The notes under the pieces: generated by a model | Database searches by the model: none | Told to the model about the DNA's origin: nothing | What the model saw: only the letters and a program-made list of their open reading frames with translations | Assembly: GCF_000524195.1 (NCBI RefSeq) | Contig: NW_020170391.1 | Coordinates: forward strand, 67,438-131,437 | Length of the DNA: 64,000 bases | DNA from: Echinococcus granulosus | Taxonomy: Eukaryota; Platyhelminthes; Cestoda; Cyclophyllidea; Taeniidae | Reading direction: 5' to 3' | Position numbers and translations under genes: made by a program | Shown: positions 49,101 to 60,900 of the stretch, piece by piece | Layout: each line of letters opens with the position of its first letter | Position numbering within the stretch: the stretch's first letter is position 1

Positions 49101-50327
49101 CTTCGGGCAGAAAAATACGATCGACATTCAATGCGAAATATTAATAATTTAGCCACACACTTGATGAACTTTCTACTTGTACCATTGTAAAGTGGGCCAT
49201 TTATGCACCCTAGGTGAATTATGTATCTGTTTGCCTGCTTTTGAGATGATGAAACGGCTATTTCAACGAACATGATGGTTCAGGTAACACTATCAATTGT
49301 GGATGAAATGGATGAAATGCGGTCCCCTTTTCAAACAATGCATTATGTCTTCATCAATCCACTCTTCATGATCAAAAGGTCTGAAACCGGCGATAGGTGG
49401 AAGGGAAGAGGGAAATTCCACACAGGTGTGCGTGATTTATAGTGACTTGTAGCCCCTTTTATAGTAAATAAAATAAGGATTACTGCAAGCGACAAAAAAT
49501 ATCAGTTATCTGCGGAGGGATCTCGGACAAAATATGCTTCAACGGTTAATCCACAAAGTAATATTTAATGCTTCCTAGTTCTAGTATTTTGTGAATTAAA
49601 TGTACGAGCATTTTTGGAAATGCTGACTCTAGCTCGCCTAAGTGGTTCTGAGATATTCGACACGGGCTAACTAGTAGCAAGTAAATGGGACGATTTCACA
49701 CCCACTGGAAACTAAGAGTGCACAGCTCCCACCTAGTTTAATTTTGCGCCGTCTGTCAAATTCGTGAGCTCTTAATAGATTTTCAAGGAATTTTGTAGAA
49801 AAGACAAATCTTGTCTTAAATCAGAATTCAGGTACAAAAAGGAGTAAAAACAGTAAGGTGCGCAACCAGATACGAAAAATCTTCATGAAAAATGATATTA
49901 TGAAGTGTCAGTCGTTGTATACTTTCAAGGAAAAGTTAGAGTAAGCTGTACGTGTGGCACAAATTGAGGTACCATTCACTCTGTGTTCTAAGTAAACGCA
50001 ATTACTCATTTGAGCGACTAAACATTTCATCCCAAAGATGAAAACGTATTACCTACCTAACGCGACTCGCCACGAACAACGGCCCATTAAGATGCAAACT
50101 CCCATGGCTTTAATTGGTAGAATTCTTTCTGTCCAGGTAAATTACGCAATTACTAAATTCTAACTCTGAACATCTGCATAATTATTTTTGTCCAAAAATG
50201 GATTTACACTGCTTGTCATGTTGAAATCAGGACTTAAGCATGGCATGAGATGTTTAAGTGCGCTCGACAATATTACCGGGATTTGAATGGGAGGAGGGTG
50301 TCTGTTAGTTGCAACATTAAGAAATAT

Positions 50328-50530
50328 CCTAATGTAGTACGCTAGTTGCTTAACTCTCGGTTTTGGTAAAGGGGCCGCTTTGTGTGGCCGCCATTGCACC
50401 TTCGCCGGGTGGGCTGGCCTCCGGGTTGTGCCAGTAGCCCCAAATCCCACTGTATTCCGGAGATACATATTCTGCCAAAATATTACGTCTTCTTTCGCTT
50501 TCATAGAAGCCTCAAGGTTCTGCATTTACT
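50328..50530 (+). repeat. Dispersed SINE-like repeat, copy 5, flanked by direct repeats
   Basis: The body reads ACTCTCGGTTTTGGTAAAGG, then CTTCGCCGGGTGGGCTGGCC, TGCCAGTAGCCCC, ATTCTGCCAAAATATTACG, and an end near AGGTTCTGCATT. It is bracketed by an imperfect 21-bp direct repeat, 50307-50327 and 50531-50551, with 18 of 21 positions equal. Such flanking duplications are typical of target-primed retrotransposition. A box-A-like TGGTAAAGGGG lies near the 5' end; no box B is evident. Confidence 0.75.
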
Positions 50531-51400
50531 AGCTGTAACATTAATAAATATGATGGCATTCCGATTAACTGTTTACAAGATCAAAGTATCAGCTGGGTAA
50601 TCAACCAACATTTCAAATAACCAATTGTCATTTTTTATCATTAGAACCTTAATAGATCCCAGTTTGCTAAACAAATAGGGTATGGAATTTCTAATAGAAA
50701 AAAAATAAAGAATAAAGAACTGCATTCCCAAGCATAATTGGCATTTACCTATCCTCCTGACATATTCAAGGTTTGACGATGATTTACAAGAAGTATGCGG
50801 CACACGCGCAATCTTTAAATACAAAACTGCTCTTCCATCCGACCCATGCTATCGAGACTTTTATTGTGGAGATTTAGTAAGATCGAAGATTCTATTTTGT
50901 TAAGCTTATTCGATAAAAAAAGAATTTTTCAATGGGTCCGAGAGAACAGGGTAGCTTGTTACTATCTGAGCATTCATCAATTTATGCAGTGAATTACAGA
51001 GTAGGATAACATTATGGCTACATTTATCCCAAATAATTTGCACGCGAATGACTTAAACCAGGGATATATTCATAAGGGCTTCAAAAGACCAAAGGTAGTT
51101 AAATATGGAGTCAATTGTCAACTGGGTTAAGCATAATCGCACTTCTTCCAGAGACTGTTAATGCTACGCGCACAACAGTGCAGAACCTGGTTCCTTTTGG
51201 GGTGATAAAAACATCATCATGGGAAGTCAAACGATCATGAAATCTGTGTTGCATACATCCATTTCGGGCTCCATTGGTTGCATGAAGAATCAAGATTGCG
51301 CGTCACTTAAGTAGGTAAGAAGTAGGTGTCATAATAGCATTAAGAAGCTGCAAAGGATTTGGGGAATGCTATGCATTGTGTCTTTTGAAACGCTAATGAC

Positions 51401-51433
<33 letters not shown>
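51401..51433 (+). repeat. (TTA)11 microsatellite
   Basis: Eleven uninterrupted TTA units lie in the intergenic region between PSMC6 and AP2M1, about 80 bases from dispersed repeat copy 6. The purity suggests a currently variable locus. Confidence 0.95.
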
Positions 51434-51510
51434 GACACTGTATTGATGCATATGAAACATGCTAGCAATTTTTAGCACGCCTTTAAGAAAATTTGTGGAT
51501 TTAACATTAA

Positions 51511-51710
51511 TGTAGCGTCCCGGGACTCCCTGAAGACGAAAGAAGACACAATACTCGGGCAGAACATATATATATTCAGCACGGAGAAGGTGTCTGGGCT
51601 ATTGGCATGGCCCAAAAGGCCAGCCCACCCAGCGAGGTACAAGGGGGCTAATTCAAAGTGCAAAAGTGGCGCCTCACCAGAACCGAGGGACAAACCACTA
51701 TCGTATAACC
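51511..51710 (-). repeat. Dispersed SINE-like repeat, copy 6 (well preserved)
   Basis: On the minus strand the copy reads ATACGATAGTGGTTTGTCC, CTCGGTTCTGGTGAGGCGCC, GCTGGGTGGGCTGGCC, GGGCCATGCCAATAGCCC, CTTCTCCGTGCTGAATATAT, ATTCTGCCCGAGTATTGTG, and an end GGAGTCCCGGGACGCTACAT. It belongs to the same subfamily as copies 4 and 7, with only scattered differences. Confidence 0.85.
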
Positions 51711-52460
51711 TTAATAATACGGGCCTCAGTTTATTCCAACCTCAAAGCATGTTTGAAATTGATAGCCATTAGGTTTTTTTTAACAGAGATGGGACATGAT
51801 AGGCAAAAGATGCATCGAATAGTGCATTGCGAATTACTTGACAGCTCGACTTCAGTCGAATGGTAGCCTTGATGATGGTCCCGAACATGTCCTCCATTTC
51901 AATAAAGCAGTGCTTCAGACCCATTCTTCTTGCAATTTTGCAAATCAGTTGGTACTTCATCACTTATAAGTACCTAATAATTGTTGCCGAATGTATAGAT
52001 AACGTTGACTAATTCGTTGAGCGATTATCCAGGGTAGCACTAAAGTGAAAACAGTGGAAAGGAGGAATCGGAGCTAAATAGTATTCCCATAAAACTATTT
52101 TAATCCCAATTCTCTAGTAAGTAAATCTTCTTTTGAGTCAACACTTTTACTACTAAAAATGGACGGAGAGATGGCCGGCGCATTCTCCTTTTCCTGAATT
52201 TAGTTTTCAAGAGGTATCAGTGACGTTGCGTTCAAACATCTTCTCAGTTGCAAACAAATTCGATGACCAGCGAGGCTGGTCTGTGAAAGGCCTTTCTTAC
52301 AGTTACGAGGGACAAAATTCAAAAGAAAAAGTGGGTTACGTAGAGCTTTGAATACTTGATCAACTCTTTGTTTTGGTTATACAAGCACTAAAGGCTCTGC
52401 AATTGTAATTTTGTTAAGGAGAATGGCCTCCGACTCATGCCAGTAGCCACTCAGACCTGC

Positions 52461-52652
52461 TGTAGTACGACAGTTGTTTATCTCTCGGTATTGGCGTGCA
52501 GCCACTTTTGACTTGGCCTTTGTACCACGCCGGGTGGGCTGGCCTTCGGGCCATGCCAATAGCCCAAATACCTTCTCTGTGCTGAACATATATGTATTCT
52601 GCCTGAGTATTATGGCCTCTTCCCTCTTCAGGGAAGTCTCGGGACGCTGCAC
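52461..52652 (+). repeat. Dispersed SINE-like repeat, copy 7 (well preserved)
   Basis: It starts TGTAGTACGACAGTTGTTTA, carries GCCGGGTGGGCTGGCCTTCG followed by GGGCCATGCCAATAGCCC, and ends AAGTCTCGGGACGCTGCA. The GGCC-TTCG-GGCC centre is a perfect stem with a TTCG tetraloop, extended by an outer GGGCT/AGCCC pair. The preceding 52424-52460 resembles the internal GGCCTCCG and TGCCAGTAGCC blocks, so a truncated copy sits immediately upstream. Confidence 0.85.
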
Positions 52653-53193
52653 CACTGTATGTCCTGGTGTTATGTCTTCCTTTGACACCAGAGCGCATTT
52701 GAGCCACTGCAAAAAGTCAGAAGAATGCACCATTTAAAGAACTAACCAGAGTCACTTTAAAATGAAAGTCGCGGAATACACTTTAATTGTGTTTTTTAAT
52801 GGGCTGGTTGCATGGCTTTTAGTGCGACTTATTAATTTGCCGTTTAAAGCCCATTTCTCAGGTAGGGTAAAAGAGTCCGTCACTTCCAACGAAATTGTTG
52901 TTTTTTTCGAAGTTTATAAATGCAGTAGTGCTCGTTCTAAATCCCAAACATAATCTAAATTTGAACAACTTAACTAAGCCCTACGTTAAATTCGAATCCC
53001 GTTTCGAATCTCATTGATTTATTCACACTCGTACATAATAATAGTCTCTCATGCTGTATTATTGAATATCTGTATTATTAGCCAGGTAATTCTTGTAACT
53101 TTTCTGAATGTCTTTTAGGGTTTCGAAAGCTTGGCGCTGCGGTTGTCTTGTTGAGTGTCGTTTGGTCCTTGCTGGTTTGGGGACGCGACGAAA

Positions 53194-56100
53194 ATGATCG
53201 GTGCCTTGTTCATATATAATCACAAGGGGGAGGTTTTGATTCAGCGATTTTTCCGTGACGAAATACCGAAAACTGCCGTTGATGTGTTTCGTGTCCATGT
53301 TATACACTCCAGACATCAAGTAATTGGTGGTACAGCATATCGTTCATGCTGATTACCTTGTGCTGTGATTCATCTAGAAATTTTTACCCAGTTTTTTTTG
53401 GTTAACCGACTGTTTACTTTCAACTCTGATTGATGGAATAGCTGTCACCTGTTTGCTGAAGGATTCATATTCCTCTTCGATTATATATCTACTGAGTTCT
53501 TCCGGCACTCTTTCGTCATTCATTTCTTTGGTTCTTTTTTTCTTTTTTTTGCACGCATGCTTTCCAAGCTACTGTTGTTTGTTTGTAGATCCGTTCGCCA
53601 ATCGTTAACATTTCTAGGACTAGTTTTTTTCATGTAAAACGAGGAAATATCTGGCTTTGCTCTGTCAGTCGACGTAATTTAAATGCCGCAGCCGTTTTTG
53701 AGTTGCTGCAAGCCATTTTGGGTGTTTTTCAACAGCATTTGGGTCGTGTTACTGAGGAGAATATTAAAAACAATTTCGTCCTAATCTATGAGCTTCTTGA
53801 CGAAGCAATTGATTATGGTTACGCTCAAAATACGGATACCGACGTTCTTCGAAATCTTATTACCCAAGCTGCCATCAAATCTGCAAACAAAGAAGAAACA
53901 ACCCAGATCACCAATCAGGTTACTGGACAGATCAGCTGGCGCCGCGAAGGCATCAAATACAGGCGCAACGAACTTTTCCTGGATATAACTGAGTCGGTTA
54001 ATTTGCTGATGTCACCTCAAGGTACTATTTGTTGCCCGATATTGGGTCGTAAAAATGAATCTTGATCATGTTGTTTTGTTTTTTTTTTCAGGACAGATTT
54101 TGTCGGCTCATGTTGTCGGTAAGGTAGTGATGAAGTGTTATCTTAGTGGGATGCCTGATTGCAAATTCGGTTTCAATGACAAAATCAGCCTTGATAATCG
54201 ACCCAAAAACTCCGGCGCTATTGGCAGTGGGGATGATCTGTAAGTAAAATCCTTCAATGCAGTTTGTCATGTACCGTATTCGATTACTTTTCACTTGGGA
54301 TCCCATTCATACTATTCTGTGCTCATTCATCAAGTTCAGATAGAAGAAATTTTAATGGCGTAGGTTTCTTTTCTAGAGCTCCTGAGTCCGTTAGTGGTGT
54401 CGCAATCGATGACTGTCAGTTCCATCAATGCGTGAAATTGAACAAGTACAGCACCGACCAGGCAATCTCATTCATTCCACCCGATGGCGAATTCGTTCTC
54501 ATGCGTTATCGCAAGACGCGTGTAGGTTTATTTAATTGTCAACTTTCTGAATCTGTAGATTTTGCATAATTCTTTTTCTTTTTTATTTGACTTAAGAGAA
54601 ATTGCTTATATACTCTTTAGTAAGCATTTAATGAGGTATGCGCCTTGCAAGTGTAGAAATTCGAAATTTGTACCCTTTTTCACTAATTGTCTCACCTGTT
54701 AGTACTGTTTCTGGAAAGCTTAATGGGAATTTGCGTGGTTCTGGTATCCAGGCTTATTTTTCGATTAATAAAGGGATTTCAGAACTGGTTAAGTCGGAAT
54801 TCTTCTCTATTCACCCCTGAGTGATAAATTGTATGTCCTAGCTTTTAAGATGATATTTACCAAACTATTAAGACAGTTACCGGTGCTAAAGGCTCTCTCG
54901 TATAACTGAATTTAGCAAAAATGCTAGTTTTAACAGTTAAATTTAATTTCAATTAAGCTTACAATGTATTTCCTCAAGTCATTTCTCCCTGGACTTAGTT
55001 TTCGCTGATTTGCTGCTAATAATGCGTTTTAAGTAAATTGGAGGGTTCATTCTATCTGCTTCTAACAGTATATTTTTTGGGTAGACCATTCTTTCCCTCT
55101 CTGAAATTTGCGGTTCGGCTCGTAGTTATCTGTTTGATTCTGGCATGTTATAACCAAGAAAAGCAATCTAGCCTTTGTGTTGGTTTGCTCAACAGGAAAT
55201 CACACTACCTTTCCGACTCATTCCATTGGTGCACGAAATTGGGAAGCATAAGTTGGAAATCAAGGTTGTCGTGAAGGCCACCTTTAAGCCTAGCCTCCTT
55301 GCCCAAAAGGTGGAGGTGCGCATTCCCACTCCGAAAAATACCAGTGGTGTTCAGGTGATTTGTTCGAAAGGCAGAGCCAAATACAAAGCAACGGAGAATG
55401 CTATTGTGTGGAAGTAAGTATATCCTGCTCTCAAATTTTCAATATGCAAGGATTTATGTATCTCAATTGATATTGCGTTGTTGAGAATCTTATTCCATTG
55501 GAATAAGTAGATATGGCAACTAAACATGTTGTTGCATGAAAGTAGTCTTCATATTTGACAATTGGGATTTACTTGTGTTCATCCGTTAAACTGAACTTCC
55601 TCTTCTTTTTCATCTTAGGCTTCCACGCATTGCAGGGATGAAGGACTCCCAACTATCTGCCGAAGTTGAATTGCTTCAGTCGTCGGACAAAACACAACGT
55701 GTCGGTCGCTCGCCGATTTCTATGAATTTCGAGGTATGCATCTGCGCAGTTCTTTCAAAAGTTGAAAATTCAGGCAAACGTGTCATTTCTTCATTTCAGC
55801 AATAGTACATGCTCTTTAACATATTTTTTTTATGCTCGTAGTAGTTTCCGTATACTCTTGTCCTTTACCGGCGCTTTATACTAACGATGCTAGGATTATT
55901 TTCTTGTAAAAAACCTGAGCTTCGTGGTATCGTTTTAGGAAGTGTAAATTTACTTGCGTCGTTAATCGTTAGCAAGGTCGAAAGCAGCGCTGATTCGTAT
56001 TTCAGTTGGTAATCTGGGCTTGCTGCGAACGATTGACGAACTACTATAAAATTTGTTTTACAAGATGCGTGTTCCAGATCTCCTTTGTAGCTGAAGAACC

Positions 56101-56317
56101 CACCAATTACCTTTTCTTTTGGCTTTGACGCTTCATTTCATTTTTTGCTAATGAATTCAACTTCATTATACCTGCATTTTAGGTTCCCTTTGCACCTTCG
56201 GGCTTCCGAGTTCGATTCCTGAAGGTTTTTGAGCCGAAGCTGAATTATTCAGATCACGATGTCATTAAATGGGTTCGCTACATTGGAAAAAGTGGTCTCT
56301 ACGAAACTCGGTGTTGA
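53194..56317 (+). CDS. AP2M1: AP-2 complex subunit mu (clathrin adaptor medium chain)
   Basis: This is the cargo-binding medium chain of AP-2. It recognises YxxPhi sorting signals and phosphoinositides at the plasma membrane for clathrin-mediated endocytosis. Seven exons (53194-53319, 53589-54021, 54092-54239, 54377-54521, 55196-55413, 55619-55733, 56183-56317) give 439 residues; human has 435. Residues 1-140 are the longin-like domain ([20 protein letters not shown]). The linker keeps QVTGQ with Thr154, equivalent to the AAK1-phosphorylated threonine. The mu-homology domain follows (about 165-439), with [40 protein letters not shown] and [14 protein letters not shown], ending ETRC. Changes from human cluster in the loop encoded by exons 3-4. 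The start is the ATG matching the invariant MIG. Convergent with the docking-complex gene. Confidence 0.97.
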
Positions 56318-57913
56318 AGTCCCTCACATCTTTCTTCTCTCTCAATCTCTGCACACTTTCTGTACGAACATATTCCCCTCTAAAATCAGCATTTAAACAT
56401 CCTCTGATAACTTTTTGTTGTGATTGTGTGTTTGTAAAGCGTATTTTGATTCTTCTTACTTTACCTTATTCCTTTAAATTCTTCCTCCTGTGTTGTCAGC
56501 CTTCACATCGAATTTTGTCCCTACAGTCCCTTCGTGCTATAATCTAATCCGTGATTTTACTAGGTAGCAAATTAGAACTTAGTTTTTGGGTAAATGAAAC
56601 GCGATGTCGGCTTTGATCGGTTATTTCGCTAGGATTTCCCTTCGAATTACGTGGGTAGCAGGTTACTTAGTTCCCTTTTCTGAATAGCATTCCACGCGCG
56701 AAAAGATGGCGAACATTTTGACACCTAATGCTTGAGAGGTGTATCTGTGACAGATTCACCCACCCGTATCGTCACCAGGCTTTCGAATAATGCATTTATT
56801 CTTCTAAGCTACTCGTTTACTAATTGATAATAGGTCTTGTTATCCATTTGATTCTACCTGCAAGTATGCGCTGGAGACTTATCTCACCCTCCGATGCTTG
56901 AATATGTCTTGGGTTGACGTTTTACTCCTGCATTTAATTGTAGTTTTCAGCAATTCTGACTGAACACCTTAAGCACTGACCTCCGGAGGTAAAGTAGAAA
57001 TAGAATAAGTCAACAAAATGGGTGGTATCCTCAACCGCTTGGAGCTCTGAAGTCTACCAGGCGTATTTCGTCTGGCGGCGAACTACCTCGTCGTTGTGGC
57101 CTGTACACTAATGCCGGAAAGAGAATTTCGGTTAGGTATAAATTTTAGTCGTAACAGATTTGAATCCTAAGTAGAAGAATCGGAAAATGGTAGGGAGTCA
57201 AGCGAATTAGTCAGTCCAAATAGGGTTTCTTGAGTACTGTGTGGTGGCTGTAGGCCGACAGACCGTAGCGCCTTCAGTCGTTAAGGTTCATAAAGTCATC
57301 TGATAACAAAGTTCATGATCCGGAAAAGGGTGCACTTGGGGTACTAAGTGTCAATTTTGAAGCTGCAACTGCATGAACTTTTGACGAACAAAAAGTTAAC
57401 AGAGTAGGTTAGGTTATCGCCGCTGGACGGGGGAATTCTCACGAAAATGTAGTTTATTAAGCGTCTATGATTGTTCATGTAGTAATATTATTTGGCAATT
57501 TTATGCATAAGATGGGTGGTGGTCATTACCTTGTGTCACAGGTATACGTTTAGCATAGTGCACCAAAGTTAAGGTCATCATGCTAAGAACCCAGAAGTGC
57601 ACGCAAACTCAAATGTTACTCCGCTGAGTAAAATCATCGAACGGTTTTCGACGAATCTTTCATCTTTTTTAATCAAGCTCTTTACATCCATGGTACGCTC
57701 AGCGACATATTCGTGATCAAACTTAACTTAATGTTCAATCCTATACAATTGTCTTGAAAAATTCTTTGCATCAAAATGATTGGTTTATGTTAGTCCTGAC
57801 CCATCAGTGGCAAATATTACATAGAAGCAGGACAAGATAGCTTTTAATGATCGAGACTTGTAATTCTAAAATAGGGACAGCGTTTTTAGTCCACTATCTG
57901 TGTTGCTTGGATT
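56318..57913. other. Convergent intergenic region between AP2M1 and ODAD1-like gene
   Basis: This 1.6 kb region lies between two stops. An ATTAAA on the minus strand (57843-57848), about 66 bases past the ODAD1-like stop, is a plausible polyadenylation signal for that gene. No repeat copy or further exon is recognisable. Confidence 0.55.
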
Positions 57914-60900
57914 CTACTTGTCGACTTCAGCGTCCTTTTCCGCTGGATCGGTATGCTTCGTCTCCATTTGTGAAATCACCCGTTTATGCAATTCTTCCCT
58001 CGACAGTGGTACTTTCAGTTCACCTCCATCGGCGACTAGAATTTAAAATACCGTAACATGCGGACTAGTAACAAGAGAAAGTGGCTCAAAATCGCGGACT
58101 TGTTACATATTTACAAACAAAAGCGGCCCTGGAGCACATAACTGTTAAATTGACGTGACTTCAATTATCGCTGGGGAAGCACTATTGACAAAGCCTCATC
58201 TAGGAATGAAAGTCGGACAATATAACTCATTCAAGTAAAGCGTATTCTATAGCCGGACTTCATTGTGATCAGTAGTAAATAAATATACTTTAGGCGTACA
58301 ATTTTCTTACAGGAAACCCACTTAATCTCGCATTAACTTACGTTCATCAAAATCCGCGTGCAGGCTGGGTGGTATGATGGTGGGAAGAGAAGAGCTTAAA
58401 GGAAGCAGATTACCACCCATCAGAATCGGCTTCGCGATATAAGGGGCGTCAGAATCGATGTTGGCAATGTATTGTCGAACTAGGAGCAGGTTGTCGATAC
58501 GCTCCTCAATCAATGCCAAGTAATCAAGAACCGTTTCGAGGGTCGGATCCTTAGAGGCCGCCAGTCGCCTTTCGAGAATACTCCTAGAGTATATTTGCAG
58601 AAAGCCTTATAAAATCCATAGCGATTTGCTCAGGCATCGGCATGTTGCTATTTCCTTTACTGCTTATTTTGCCTTATTTTAATGGCTTCTTTCTGTTATC
58701 GGTTCACATAACAATATTTTTCATTCATAAACATCCATTAAGACATATTTTTCGTGTAATGGATCGTGGAGTAACTTCATTGCTTTGCAAAGATTAACTT
58801 ATGTGTGCTTTGTTTTAAGGCTATATTTGTTACAATTTACTAGTCTTGGCTTCCTTAAGTTCATACCAATTATCACGCCAACAGTTACGAAAGTCAAGAT
58901 ACTGTCAGCCAAATTGTCCATCAGTTTTGACACAACGATGGTGACGTTATTAATACATAAGTTTTCTAAGCATAAATTTAAATATTCCTTCGTAATAACA
59001 CTTGTCATTCGTATCACTAGGCCTTACCTGTCTTAAGAACACTATATACAGGTGACTTATGACAATCCCCTGCACGCCCTGGGAGTTTTTTAAAAAAAGC
59101 CTTGAAATACGATGAAGTGGATCCTAATAACCGAACCTAAGTATTGGATGGTCATGACAATACCTAATTAGGTCTATCGTAATGATAATGAAGAAGCGCT
59201 GAGAATGGCTAGGAGGAAATCCAAATCGAGTGTTACGTACGTATCACAATCAAGTCTTTCCGCCAAGTCTCCTGTCATTACGGCAGTTTCTTGTAGGAGC
59301 TGTTTCGTTTTTTCCAACTTTGTGCGAATCTTCTCTGTTGCTTCCTCAATTTTGTTATTCGTGGACTCAAGATTTTCCAATTCCTGACGCTTCTCCGTAA
59401 TGGTATTGTTCATGGAATTTCTGTAGTCATCTATTTGTTTCTTGATCTAAGTTAAATGCAGAGGTCGGTTTTGAAGGAAGAGAAAATTATGAAATAGAAT
59501 GTATACCAAGCTTAAAGAGTTATGATTTAGCAGAGCAAATTTTAAGTAATATCTATATAATTTTGTATTGAAATAGGATCAAACAACTATTTCGCTTTGT
59601 CAGGTCCAAGACATTGAAGACTGAAGTGCTATTCTAGTTCAAATCGCCGAATCCTTGGTATCTAGATGTAAGTGGCATCATAATTAGTTACATTTTCAAA
59701 TGTTGTTAAAGTATCACTCGAATCTGTGAAAACTTCCACTGTCCTATTGTAATTCGTAAAAGTTAGATATAATTAGAGTGATTAACCTCTTCATTCTCAT
59801 TAAGAAGCCTTTCAATTTCGCCATTAATTTCGCTGACGTAGTTGAATAGAGCAAAGTTTCGATCTTCGTTAAAGAGGAAGCTGTCTACTAGTTTGTCAGT
59901 GCTGGACGTTTTAGCGAGAACGAGCATTCGATCGAAGGACTCCTCGTATCGTCGAATAGTCTGCTCAACCTGTTCCCGCTTTTCTTCTGCTTCTGCCTCC
60001 TTTTTGGCCTGCCAATAATATTTTACCATTAACAGTACCTTCTTAAATACCAAGAAAACTGCCTTTAGCCTTTGCAGCTATTAACCTTACTGAATACTAA
60101 TATACAAACTGATGTTGTCGCCAGTGCCATCGGTGAATTTGTGAGACTTGGTAAAACATGCATGTGCAAATAGACCAGCTTTTAATGACTGCATAAAATT
60201 TGCTACTAGTTAAGTTCCGAGTATCTTTCAAGAAAAGTGCTTTATTTTATTATAATCTGTCAAAAACTATGCAAGTGTTTGCTTTTATTTTAATGACTTA
60301 ATTCACCCTCCATGCCGTAAGTTGTGGATCCTCCTCGCGTTCGGCAGCTTTTATTTTCATGAACTGCTTTAACTTTCTTTCATGATCTATGAGTCGAACA
60401 AGCTCCTTCATCTCGATATTGTGCTGTTGGTTGTCCTTCTCGGCTTTATCAGTCAATGCTTGTATTCTCTGAGCTGCCTCTTCCCTAAGAGTTAAAAAGA
60501 CATTATATGGACTCTATTGCCGTGAATAATTTGAGTAAAGAAGTATAACCTGAACGTGTGGTTCTGGGACAGGTCTCCACCCATGTAAGCCAAAATAATG
60601 TAAAAATTTAGATTCATGTTCCCAGAATGGAATATGGTAATCAAAGTCTGTAATTCATCCATGGTTTAAGCTTTTAGACAAATTTAAATATTATACGACA
60701 ATCATAGAGTTAAAGTAGGCAGTCAAATACGAATAATATTCTTGACTCCTTAACACTAAACATATTTTGAAAAGTTGGCAAACATTTCTCAAAATAGAGC
60801 ATGTTGTGAAAAGATAAACAGCTTATTGAGGCGTTTTCTTGGGAACATTAGCAATAATTCATGGGCAAAAAACTTTGCCCTATTAGATTGTAATGATTAA

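Larger units (their letters stand above)
46196..53193. other. 7 kb intergenic region between PSMC6 and AP2M1
   Basis: This is the longest gene-free stretch. It contains three dispersed repeat copies (50328-50530 plus, 51511-51710 minus, 52461-52652 plus, the last preceded by a fragment) and a TTA microsatellite (51401-51433). A GC-richer patch at about 46600-46800 and another at 47500-48250 contain short open frames on both strands that are not recognisable. They may be eroded mobile elements. I see no intact gene. Confidence 0.5.

Noticed and set aside
52990..53012. Repeated TTCGAATC resembling tRNA box B
   Set aside because: The preceding bases are not GG, no matching T-stem or acceptor stem can be formed, and there is no box A at the proper distance.
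60540..60600. Possible extra exon of the docking-complex gene ending in a GTTATA donor
   Set aside because: The exons on either side join in phase directly and reproduce the family sequence AYAQREEAAQRIQ, so no extra exon is needed, and it has no good acceptor.
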